A stretch of DNA of 13,360 bases from an uncultured bacterium (lineage in GTDB: Bacteria; Cyanobacteriota; Vampirovibrionia; Gastranaerophilales; Gastranaerophilaceae), in the NCBI GenBank assembly GCA_900553845.1, contig USEW01000033.1, positions 1-13,360 of the forward strand. The letters are read 5' to 3'. How positions within the stretch are numbered: position 1 is the stretch's first letter; each line of letters opens with the position of its first letter. A program made the translations under genes and the position numbers. Below, one piece after another: positions 7,197-13,360 of the stretch. Under the pieces are notes generated by a model. The model worked only from the letters and a program-made list of their open reading frames with translations. It was not told the origin of the DNA and searched no databases.

Positions 7197-8231
7197 CTAA
7201 TTTTTTTCCCTGTTAATAATTTTATTGTTTTTAATCCACGAAAACATGGAACGAAGCTTATTTCCAACTTTTTCAACAAGATGTTCTTCGCCTTCTTTTT
7301 CCATTTTTTTAAAGTTTGTCATGCCCTTTTGATATTCATTTAAAAATTCATTTGCAAAACTTCCGTCTTGAATTTCATTTAATATCTTCTTCATTTCTGC
7401 TTTTGTTTCGTTTGTTATCAATCTCGGTCCGCGGGTTAAATCACCATATTCAGCAGTGTTGGATATAGAGTATCTCATATCTGAAATACCACCTTCATTA
7501 ATTAAATCAACAATAAGTTTCATTTCATGAACGCATTCAAAATAAGCCATATATGGTGAATATCCTGCTTCGACAAGTGTTTCAAAACCTGCTTTAATTA
7601 AAGCTGAAACACCCCCACACAAAACAGCCTGTTCCCCAAATAAATCAGTTTCAGTTTCTTCTTTAAAAGTTGTTTCAATTATTCCAGCTCGACCTGCACC
7701 TATACTTGAAGCATATGCCAATGCTATTTCTTTTGAGTCACCTGTTGGATCTTGGTAGATTGCTATCAAAGACGGAACACCTTTTCCTCTTTGATATTCG
7801 CTTCTAACTGTATGTCCAGGACCTTTGGGCGCTACCATTATTACATTTACATCACTTGGAGGAACAATTTTCTTATAATGAATATTAAAGCCATGCGAAA
7901 ACATTAAATACTGACCTGGGCTTAAATATGGTTTAATCTGTTTTTCGTATACTGCAGATTGAATTTCGTCAGGAATAAGAATCTGCACTATATCTGCCCA
8001 TTTAACGGCCTCTTCAATGCTCATTACAGTTAGACCTTCATTCTTTGCTTTCTGTGCTGACTTACCATCTGGTCTTAAACCGCATACAACTTCAACTTTT
8101 GAATCTTTTAAATTATTTATTTGACCATAACCTTGTGAGCCATATCCAATTACTGCTACCTTTTTCTTTAAAAATTTACTTGTATCAATATCTTTGTCTA
8201 AATAAATTTTTAGTTCTTCCAATTGTGTCAT
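7197..8231 (-). CDS. ilvC: Ketol-acid reductoisomerase, class I (NADP-dependent)
   Basis: IlvC isomerises and reduces 2-acetolactate and 2-aceto-2-hydroxybutyrate to dihydroxy acids in valine, leucine and isoleucine synthesis, using Mg2+ and NADPH. Numbered from the first of two adjacent ATGs, the N-terminal Rossmann domain has GYGSQGYG (30-37). GLRPDGKS (52-59) follows, whose Arg and Ser are the usual ligands for the NADPH 2'-phosphate. Catalytic H114 is in SHGFNIH. The knotted C-terminal domain supplies metal ligands D197 and E201 (TDLFGEQ) and E233 and E237 (FECVHE), plus S258 in SISNTAEYGD. The length of about 345 aa marks class I. Two ATGs stand in tandem at 8234 and 8231. AAAGGAG is 3 nt from the first and 6 nt from the second, so the second was chosen. 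No other ilv/leu gene adjoins it; it appears monocistronic with its own terminator. Confidence 0.97.
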   Translation of the reverse strand: MTQLEELKIYLDKDIDTSKFLKKKVAVIGYGSQGYGQINNLKDSKVEVVCGLRPDGKSAQKAKNEGLTVMSIEEAVKWADIVQILIPDEIQSAVYEKQIKPYLSPGQYLMFSHGFNIHYKKIVPPSDVNVIMVAPKGPGHTVRSEYQRGKGVPSLIAIYQDPTGDSKEIALAYASSIGAGRAGIIETTFKEETETDLFGEQAVLCGGVSALIKAGFETLVEAGYSPYMAYFECVHEMKLIVDLINEGGISDMRYSISNTAEYGDLTRGPRLITNETKAEMKKILNEIQDGSFANEFLNEYQKGMTNFKKMEKEGEEHLVEKVGNKLRSMFSWIKNNKIINREKN

Positions 8232-8235
8232 CATG

Positions 8236-8242
8236 TACTCCT
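8236..8242 (-). promoter_or_regulatory. Strong ribosome binding site of ilvC
   Basis: The minus strand reads AAAGGAG, then TAC, then ATGATG. The spacing (3 nt to the first ATG, 6 nt to the second) favours initiation at the second ATG. Confidence 0.7.
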
Positions 8243-8267
8243 TTCAATTATACATTCAACTTTCATT

Positions 8268-8286
8268 TTATTTTATCATAAAATAA
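8268..8286. promoter_or_regulatory. 19-bp AT-only palindrome upstream of ilvC (possible operator)
   Basis: Nine bases on each side of C8277 are perfectly complementary (TTATTTTAT and ATAAAATAA). It sits about 35 nt upstream of the ilvC start and overlaps a possible -10 (TATGAT on the minus strand, 8275-8280), a plausible place for a repressor site. Low-complexity AT sequence makes chance symmetry easy, so this is tentative. Confidence 0.25.
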
Positions 8287-8325
8287 CAAGTTTTTATCTA
8301 AATATTATAAGCATGCTTGATTTTT

Positions 8326-8338
8326 TGTTATAAATACT
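8326..8338 (+). repeat. First copy of 13-bp direct repeat TGTTATAAATACT
   Basis: An exact copy of the 13-mer at 8421-8433, 95 nt downstream, in the intergenic region between ilvC and the VTT gene. It contains TGTTATAAA, which fits an extended -10 (TGnTATAAT-like), so it may be a distal promoter for the plus-strand gene. Confidence 0.4.
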
Positions 8339-8420
8339 GGTTTTTAATATTATTATTACGATAAGTTAAAAAAGTGATGACTTTTTAAAAAATTTATGAT
8401 ATTTTTTCTTTATTAATAAA

Positions 8421-8433
8421 TGTTATAAATACT
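8421..8433 (+). promoter_or_regulatory. Second repeat copy, candidate extended -10 of the VTT-domain gene
   Basis: TG-T-TATAAA (8421-8429) fits an extended -10 element with no need for a good -35, which is indeed missing. The predicted start near 8436 gives a 14-nt leader containing the AGAGAGAG purine run before the ATG at 8450. The whole 13-mer repeats 95 nt upstream. Confidence 0.45.
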
Positions 8434-8449
8434 AAAAAGAGAGAGAATT

Positions 8450-9046
8450 ATGTTTGATATTGAATTTTATAAAGGACTTGGAACTTTAGGGCTTGCAATA
8501 AATTCTTTTGTTGAGAGTTTTTTTCTAGTTCCGCCACCTGATTTTCTGCTTATAATTTTAGATCTGGCAAATCCTAAAAAAGCTTTGTTTTATGCTTTTA
8601 TATGTACTGTTGCTTCAGCTTTTGGAGGAATTGTTGGATATTTTCTAGGCATGTTTGGTGGAAGACCTATATTTAATTTTTTGTTTCGTAATAAGCATGC
8701 ACAATTTGAAAAAGTTGAAGCTTTATACAATAAATATGGTGCAGCAGCGGTTTTATTCGCTGCTTTTACACCAATACCATATAAAGTTTTTACTATTGCA
8801 AGCGGTATTTTAAATATGAATTTCGGACAATTTATAATTGCAAGCATTGTAGGACGCGGATTAAGATTTTTTATTGTCAGTCTTGTATTAATGTTCTTTG
8901 GAGAGGCTGTTCAACAATATATTGAACTTATTATACTTGCGGTTACTATTGTTATTATCATATTTTTTGTTATTTTATATAAAAAAAGAAATAAAATAAC
9001 AAAGATTTCTGACACTATGCCTAAGTCCGAAACAATTGAAAAATAG
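8450..9046 (+). CDS. VTT-domain (DedA/SNARE-associated, YqaA-type) membrane protein
   Basis: A 198-residue polytopic inner-membrane protein. Features of the VTT superfamily are visible: E22 followed by a Pro-rich re-entrant segment (VPPPD, 27-31), GGIVGYFLG (59-67), the amphipathic stretch around residues 80-100, FTPIPYKVFTIASG (106-119) and the paired arginines R136 and R139 in GRGLRFF. A final strong transmembrane helix (157-177) is followed by a basic, polar tail. The FTPIPYK block and the short length point to the YqaA subgroup rather than classical DedA. Relatives have been linked to lipid-carrier or phospholipid translocation and membrane potential; the substrate here is unknown. The start has a purine run (AGAGAGAG) rather than GGAG. 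The gene converges on glgA with a 6-nt gap and no hairpin between. Confidence 0.88.
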   Translation: MFDIEFYKGLGTLGLAINSFVESFFLVPPPDFLLIILDLANPKKALFYAFICTVASAFGGIVGYFLGMFGGRPIFNFLFRNKHAQFEKVEALYNKYGAAAVLFAAFTPIPYKVFTIASGILNMNFGQFIIASIVGRGLRFFIVSLVLMFFGEAVQQYIELIILAVTIVIIIFFVILYKKRNKITKISDTMPKSETIEK

Positions 9047-9052
9047 AGTATA

Positions 9053-10501
9053 TTACAAAAGTTCATTATAAACTTTTAAATATTCTTTTGCACTTTTTTC
9101 CCAAGAAAAGTTTGAATTCATAGCGGATTTTCTCATAGCATTTAAAGTAAATTTGTCATTATAAACATTTAATGCACAATTTAAAGCTTCAAGCATGTCA
9201 TATCCGTTAAATCTCCAGAATTTAAATCCGGTTGAATTATCAAGAGGATATCCGATAATTGTATTATCAAGTCCCCCAACAGCTCGAACAATTGGCAAAC
9301 TGCCATATTTCATAGCAATAAGCTGACCTAAACCGCAGGGCTCAAACTTTGAAGGCATTAAAAACATATCTGAAGCTGCGTATATTTTATGTGATAATTC
9401 TTCGTTATAGCCTATTTGAGCCCTTATATTTTTAGTATTATTTGACAACCATATAAAAAGATTTTCATAATCTTTATCACCTGAGCCAAGTATTACAAAA
9501 TTTGCATCAAGTTTTTGTAATTCGTATTCCATATCCCGGATTAGATTTAATCCTTTTTGACTTACAAGTCTTGAAATTATTGCTATTAAAGGTTTATTTT
9601 TATCTTTATTGTTAAAACCAAATAGGTTTAATATTTCTTCTTTATTCTTTCCTTTATTTTCAATTGAGTTTATATCATAATTTTTAACTAGACTTTTATC
9701 GATTTTTGGGTTGAATATCCCGTAATCTATACCATTTAAAATACCGCGGATTTTGTATGGCACAGCTCTTAAGGTAAAATCCATGCCTTCTCCAAACTCA
9801 TCTGTCAGAATTTCAGAAGCATATTTTGGAGACACAACAACGATTCTGTCTGCAAAATTTATTGCTCCTTTCATCCAATTGACATGTCCAAAATGTTCAA
9901 TTCCAAGATGGTGATAAACCCTATGCTTTTGCATATTTGTAAAGTCAAGTATCGACGGGTCTGTTACACCTTGATATGCAAGATTATGAATTGAAAATAC
10001 GGTTTTTACATTATTATAAAATTCATCCATATTGTAATTTGAAACAAGATAACTGTTCATTATTGCAGTATGCCAATCATTTGTATGAATAATATCAGGT
10101 GTAAAGTTTAAATATTTTGCATATTCAAGAACAGCTTGTGAAAATGCAATATATCGTTCATGCTCATAGTCCTGATAAAGCCATTTAGGATATACTTCAT
10201 TAAAGCAACCAAAATAATACATTGAATCAACAAAAAAAACATTTATGTTTGTATCTGGCAGCTTGGCAATATAAAGCTTAAATTCCCTCATCTGATGACC
10301 GAATAAAATTTTAAGTGTGGAATCAGGTAATTCTTTTATATTAAACTTTTTTTTGTCTATACAACCATGAAGCGGGGTAAATATAGCAATTTCGACATCT
10401 TTTTCTTTTATAAGCTCTTTGGGTAAACTTCCCATGACATCTCCAAGACCTCCAGCTTTTGAAAAAGGTGCTACTTCATTTGATGCAAATAATATTTTCA
10501 T
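9053..10501 (-). CDS. glgA: Glycogen (starch) synthase, GT5, ADP-glucose type
   Basis: GlgA extends alpha-1,4-glucan chains from ADP-glucose in the cytosol. The 482 residues match the usual bacterial length. The N-terminal GT5 domain carries K15-A-G-G-L-G-D-V (the ADP-glucose binding K-x-G-G-L motif), DWHTA (142-146) and HNLAYQG (172-178). NGID (256-259) lies near the domain junction. The C-terminal Rossmann domain carries SRLVSQKG (310-317), PSKFEPCGLGQL (383-394, with catalytic E387) and VGGL (408-411), then TGFKF (424-428). Nothing essential is missing. It is the second gene of an operon with ruvA: 5 nt separate them, and the GGGGGA ribosome binding site lies within the last codons of ruvA. 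The presence of glgA implies glycogen storage, and makes a glucan role for the GH13 enzyme elsewhere in the window more plausible. Confidence 0.97.
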   Translation of the reverse strand: MKILFASNEVAPFSKAGGLGDVMGSLPKELIKEKDVEIAIFTPLHGCIDKKKFNIKELPDSTLKILFGHQMREFKLYIAKLPDTNINVFFVDSMYYFGCFNEVYPKWLYQDYEHERYIAFSQAVLEYAKYLNFTPDIIHTNDWHTAIMNSYLVSNYNMDEFYNNVKTVFSIHNLAYQGVTDPSILDFTNMQKHRVYHHLGIEHFGHVNWMKGAINFADRIVVVSPKYASEILTDEFGEGMDFTLRAVPYKIRGILNGIDYGIFNPKIDKSLVKNYDINSIENKGKNKEEILNLFGFNNKDKNKPLIAIISRLVSQKGLNLIRDMEYELQKLDANFVILGSGDKDYENLFIWLSNNTKNIRAQIGYNEELSHKIYAASDMFLMPSKFEPCGLGQLIAMKYGSLPIVRAVGGLDNTIIGYPLDNSTGFKFWRFNGYDMLEALNCALNVYNDKFTLNAMRKSAMNSNFSWEKSAKEYLKVYNELL

Positions 10502-10506
10502 AAAAA

Positions 10507-11133
10507 TTATCCCCCTTCTTTTGATAAATAAGTAAGTATTTGCTTTAACAATAAGTTTGAATCTTCTGAAATAATTTTATTATCTTTGAGTACCTGACTA
10601 TATGTTTTTTCAATTTCATCTTGATTATATCCAAGTGTTTGAAGTATGTTTAAAATTTCAGTATATTTTAAATCATTACATGACTTTGTATTAATTAATA
10701 CGTCATTTGATTTATAGTTCACAAGTTTATCTTTTAATTCAATAATAATTTTCTGTGCCAGCTTAACACCAACGCCTTTGGTTTTTGCAACTGTTTTATA
10801 ATCTTCGTTTAAAACGTGAGAAATTAAATCACAATAGTCAAACTCGTTAAGCAACTCAAGAGCAACTTTCATTCCAATACCTGAAACACTTTGCAATATA
10901 TCAAAAATATCTCGCTGTTCTCTTTGAAGAAAGCCGCACAATATCATCTGATCTTCTTTATGTATTAAAGATATATATATTTTTATGTTCTCCTTAATAT
11001 CACACAAAGAATCAATTACTCTGTCATTTGTCACTATCTTATATCCAATATTATTAATATCCAGAACCATATATGCATTTTTATAAGATTTTTTAAATTT
11101 AGCAGCCAATTCACCATAAAGGTATTCGTACAT
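10507..11133 (-). CDS. ruvA: Holliday junction branch migration protein RuvA
   Basis: RuvA binds four-way DNA junctions as a tetramer and loads the RuvB motor during recombination and repair. The 208 residues follow family order: an OB-fold (1-63) starting MYEYLYGEL, two helix-hairpin-helix motifs at VSGIGMKVA (83-91) and TKGVGVKLAQKI (118-129), an Asn/Ser-rich linker (141-153), and the RuvB-binding domain III (153-205). Domain III has the typical E-I-L-N-I-L-Q-T-L-G-Y-N pattern. The start is supported by AAAGGA 6 nt before ATG. It is first in an operon with glgA; neither ruvB nor ruvC is adjacent. It diverges from the TPR gene across 52 nt that must hold both promoters. Confidence 0.96.
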   Translation of the reverse strand: MYEYLYGELAAKFKKSYKNAYMVLDINNIGYKIVTNDRVIDSLCDIKENIKIYISLIHKEDQMILCGFLQREQRDIFDILQSVSGIGMKVALELLNEFDYCDLISHVLNEDYKTVAKTKGVGVKLAQKIIIELKDKLVNYKSNDVLINTKSCNDLKYTEILNILQTLGYNQDEIEKTYSQVLKDNKIISEDSNLLLKQILTYLSKEGG

Positions 11134-11173
11134 TTTTATTCCTTTAACATTTTATTTAATACTGTTTTTATAT

Positions 11174-11179
11174 TAAAAT
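11174..11179 (+). promoter_or_regulatory. Candidate -10 giving a leaderless TPR transcript
   Basis: TAAAAT ends 6 nt before the ATG at 11186, and an overlapping TATATT (11169-11174) ends 11 nt before it. Either would put transcription start at, or within about 5 nt of, the start codon. No Shine-Dalgarno sequence precedes this ATG, in contrast to most genes here. In AT-rich DNA, TAnnnT matches are common. Confidence 0.3.
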
Positions 11180-11185
11180 GATACT

Positions 11186-12202
11186 ATGAATATATTTAAT
11201 ATGCTCAAATTTAAAAATAAACTTTTAAATATGTCTTACATGGACTATCAGATTTTATGGTTAAAATTTTTAGATCTACTTGATACACCAATATTGTTTG
11301 CATCATTTGAAGAATTATATGAAAAAGGAATTGATTTATACAATGAAAAAAAATATTTTTTGGCTTCTAAATGCTTCGCAAAAGCATATTATATACGTCC
11401 AAATGATTCTGATGCTTTATATAATTATGCTTTAAATCTTCAATTATCGGGCGAGTATAATGAAGCTATAAATTATTATTTAAAATATTTAAAAATTAAT
11501 TCACAAAATCCTGATGTACATTATAATATTGCATTATGTTATGAAAATAATGCAAATTACGAAAAAGCTGTTGAACATTTTGAAAAAACTTTAAATATAA
11601 AAGAAGATGTAAATATTTATGTATCATTATCGTATGCATTAGCGCATATGAAAAAATTTGAAAGAGCTTTAGAGCTTATTTTAAAAACCATAAATCCAAA
11701 GGATTATAAAACCTTGGAATATTTGCTTGATATGGGAACTTTATTTGAACAAAAATACAATCAGCAGTTTAATTTAAATATTGAATATTTAGAATTTGCA
11801 ATTGAAGTATACAAAAAAATTCTTATTTTTGATTTATCAAGCTATGAAGCAAATTACCGACTTATGAAATGCTATAAAAAAATGAAAAACTATAATGAAG
11901 CCCAGAAGTATTGTCTGGCTGCGTTAAAAGCATTTCCAGGTTCTTTTGATGCCAACTATAATATGGGAATTATATTTTATTTAACAAATAAATTTGAAGA
12001 TGCAATTTATTATTTTCAACGTGCTATAAAAATTGAACCTAAGCAGACAGCCGAAGTATATCTGAATCTAAGCTTAATTTATGAATACCTTCAACGTGAA
12101 GAAGAGGCAATAAAAACGTTAAAGGATGCTTTAAACATTATTGAAGATAAAAAAGAATTAAATACCCTTAAAAATAATTTGCGACGTTTAATGAAATTCT
12201 AA
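11186..12202 (+). CDS. Tetratricopeptide-repeat protein
   Basis: A 338-residue protein made almost wholly of TPR helical hairpins, about eight units of 33-34 residues (near 41-74, 75-108, 109-141, 142-173, a longer irregular one 174-219, 220-253, 254-287 and 288-321). They show the usual pattern of small residues at positions 8 and 20 and Pro near 32 (e.g. IRPND, AFPGS, IEPKQ). Residues 1-40 form an amphipathic, non-TPR start; no cleavable signal is evident, so it is probably cytoplasmic or peripheral. It serves as a protein-interaction scaffold; the partner is unknown. No ribosome binding site precedes the ATG at 11186 or the in-frame Met codons at 6, 16 and 19, so the true start is uncertain. 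It ends 1 nt from the stop of the convergent DegV-like gene. Confidence 0.88.
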   Translation: MNIFNMLKFKNKLLNMSYMDYQILWLKFLDLLDTPILFASFEELYEKGIDLYNEKKYFLASKCFAKAYYIRPNDSDALYNYALNLQLSGEYNEAINYYLKYLKINSQNPDVHYNIALCYENNANYEKAVEHFEKTLNIKEDVNIYVSLSYALAHMKKFERALELILKTINPKDYKTLEYLLDMGTLFEQKYNQQFNLNIEYLEFAIEVYKKILIFDLSSYEANYRLMKCYKKMKNYNEAQKYCLAALKAFPGSFDANYNMGIIFYLTNKFEDAIYYFQRAIKIEPKQTAEVYLNLSLIYEYLQREEEAIKTLKDALNIIEDKKELNTLKNNLRRLMKF

Positions 12203-12203
12203 T

Positions 12204-13262
12204 TTAATCAGTGTTTAAAACAACCATTTCACAATTTTTACAATCAAAATTAAGCTCGTATTTTTTATTTTTATCATCAATTAAGAAATATTTATCATTT
12301 ATTCCAAATTGTTTTTTACACAAATTTAAAGAATGTAATATACAATGTTTTGTCCGCATAAGTTCATACTTATTATGTTGTGTATGATTTTCTTCAAATG
12401 CCACTTCAATATTGTCAACGCCATGCCTTTTATAGAATTCTTTTGCATAATCATTAAATACATTTTCTTTGTATGTTATATCTTTACTTATATAAGGATG
12501 AGTTGTTTTTTCTATTTTTTTTGTTTCTTGCTTATAATTTTTAACTCGGTATTCTGAAAACTCTTTAAATAAATTTCTTCTTATTTCATTTAATTTTGAA
12601 ACAGGAATAAATGGAATTTTAGTTAAATTAAGAAATACGTATTTTATTATAAAACACGAATCGGCAGATTTTGATAATTGCTTTATAATAGTTTCAGTAT
12701 TTTCAATAGAATTTTTCGCATATTCAAACTCATTTTTAATAATCAAAGAATATTCATATATTCTATCTCTTATAGTAAATTTATAATCATTTTCAATATT
12801 TTCAACAATTTTTTCATATGTTAAACCATCTTGTTTCATACGAACTACTTCTAAAACTAACAATCCTTGTAATCCAGTATTAACCATTGAATCAACAACG
12901 GTAATTTTCGCATCAGGATATTTTTCAAGGCAAATATCTTTAGCACTCATAGCACTATTATAAGATCCACTAAACTTTGTTGTTATGCAAATACAAATAA
13001 TATCATTTCCCTTAACGATTTCTTCTTCAAAAGTTGTAACATAATCGCTAATCGCTGGCATTGTTGTTTTGGGATAAACATTTGGTTCATTGACCAATTT
13101 ATTGTAAAATTCTTGAACGCCGATGTCTACTTTTTCTTTCAAATACGTATTACCATCAAATGAAATGTAAAAAGGTACTACTTTTATATCTTTTTCTTTA
13201 ACTATTTCATCTGGTAAATCACAAGAACCATCACTTATTATTGTAAAATTTTTGTTATTCAT
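12204..13262 (-). CDS. Chimeric protein: DegV N-terminal domain fused to U32 peptidase-family C-terminus
   Basis: The 352-residue reading frame joins two unrelated family fragments. Residues 6-158 are the first DegV (fatty-acid-binding) domain: SDGSCDLP (10-17), KTTMPA (65-70, the TSQP position), TTKFSGSYNSA (94-104) and VDS (123-125). The second DegV lobe, needed to close the lipid pocket, is absent. From about residue 175 the sequence matches the tail of long U32 proteins (YdcP/RlhA-like): I-K-Q-L-S-K (193-198), FIPVSKLNEIRRN (218-230), YKENVFNDYAKEFYKRHG (264-281), MRTKHC (302-307), and FDCKNCEM (339-346) with four cysteines C307, C315, C341 and C344. The U32 catalytic barrel is missing. 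No stop or frameshift marks the joint. It may be a genuine fusion, a deletion product on the way to a pseudogene, or an assembly chimera. GAGGG lies about 11 nt upstream of the ATG, inside the preceding gene. Confidence 0.75.
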   Translation of the reverse strand: MNNKNFTIISDGSCDLPDEIVKEKDIKVVPFYISFDGNTYLKEKVDIGVQEFYNKLVNEPNVYPKTTMPAISDYVTTFEEEIVKGNDIICICITTKFSGSYNSAMSAKDICLEKYPDAKITVVDSMVNTGLQGLLVLEVVRMKQDGLTYEKIVENIENDYKFTIRDRIYEYSLIIKNEFEYAKNSIENTETIIKQLSKSADSCFIIKYVFLNLTKIPFIPVSKLNEIRRNLFKEFSEYRVKNYKQETKKIEKTTHPYISKDITYKENVFNDYAKEFYKRHGVDNIEVAFEENHTQHNKYELMRTKHCILHSLNLCKKQFGINDKYFLIDDKNKKYELNFDCKNCEMVVLNTD

Positions 13263-13360
13263 CTGGTCTATTTCCCTCTTTCTTAATAATATCTAATATA
13301 TCCCCTATAATATCTATCAAATCTCTTACTTTTTCTTCACCAAGTTCGTCTAATACGTAA
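13255..13360 (-). CDS. 3' end of an upstream gene, cut by the window edge
   Basis: An open minus-strand frame enters from the window edge and ends in TAA at 13255-13257, giving the last 34 residues of a protein. They begin YVLDELGEEKVRDL and end KKEGNRPDE: a charged amphipathic helix. The coding overlaps the start of the DegV-U32 gene by 8 nt and includes its ribosome binding site, so the two are co-transcribed and probably coupled. The helix resembles the C-terminal dimerisation helix of MarR-type regulators, but this is too short to name. Confidence 0.6.
   Translation of the reverse strand, partial: YVLDELGEEKVRDLIDIIGDILDIIKKEGNRPDE

Noticed and set aside
8247..8252. TATAAT on the minus strand just before ilvC
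   Set aside because: A start about 7 nt downstream would begin inside the AAAGGAG ribosome binding site, so it cannot serve as the normal promoter.
8369..8386. AAAAAGT/ACTTTTT hairpin (4-nt loop) in the ilvC/VTT spacer
   Set aside because: Only one G:C pair and no gene ending nearby; too weak and too AT-rich to call a terminator.
8590..8847. Antisense open frame opposite the VTT-domain gene
   Set aside because: The plus-strand protein shows clear family motifs throughout; the antisense frame has none.
12345..12557. Plus-strand frame with hydrophobic, Phe/Cys-rich translation opposite the DegV-U32 gene
   Set aside because: Looks like a small membrane protein, but the opposite strand carries recognisable U32 motifs over the same bases and no start signal precedes it.

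Overview
This is an AT-rich, gene-dense bacterial segment with very short intergenic gaps and Shine-Dalgarno-led genes. It carries ordinary housekeeping genes (folD, ilvC, glgA, ruvA) beside proteins I cannot assign to a characterised family. The AT richness, the class I (short) ketol-acid reductoisomerase, the GT5 glycogen synthase and Asn/Lys/Ser-rich N-termini with a short 'NS-I/F-K-F/A' motif fit a gut Gastranaerophilales (Melainabacteria/Vampirovibrionia) genome. That assignment is from memory and pattern; a low-GC Firmicute is the main alternative.

Layout. 1-924: folD on +, converging with a minus-strand SIMPL-domain gene (925-1665). 1723-1758: a perfect 15-bp A/T-tailed hairpin separates that gene from a three-gene minus-strand operon. 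In transcription order the operon holds a 346-aa multi-pass membrane protein (5997-7037), a large helical membrane-anchored protein of about 807 aa (3572-5995) and a cytoplasmic GH13 alpha-amylase-family enzyme (1773-3575). The joints are a 1-nt gap (or 14-nt overlap) and an ATGA overlap. 7038-7196: operon upstream region and the ilvC terminator. 7197-8231: ilvC on minus. 8235-8449: divergent intergenic region with repeated extended -10 elements. 8450-9046: YqaA/VTT membrane protein on +. 9053-11133: ruvA-glgA operon on minus. 11186-12202: TPR protein on +. 12204-13262: a minus-strand gene whose N-terminal half is a DegV domain and whose C-terminal half is the tail of U32 peptidase/RNA-hydroxylase proteins. 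13255-13360: the 3' end of another minus-strand gene overlapping its start.

How the parts relate. folD, ilvC, ruvA and glgA are core metabolism and repair. The operon at 1773-7037 is the most system-like part. Its first two proteins share an N-terminal membrane domain and a C-terminal hydrophobic segment, so they look like ancient duplicates, and they are translationally linked to a GH13 enzyme that keeps the catalytic triad but lacks the usual Asn-His of conserved region I. A membrane-linked glucan or glycoconjugate activity is a reasonable inference but unproven. The DegV-U32 chimera is the most unusual single gene. No tRNA, rRNA, CRISPR array, insertion sequence or transposase was seen.
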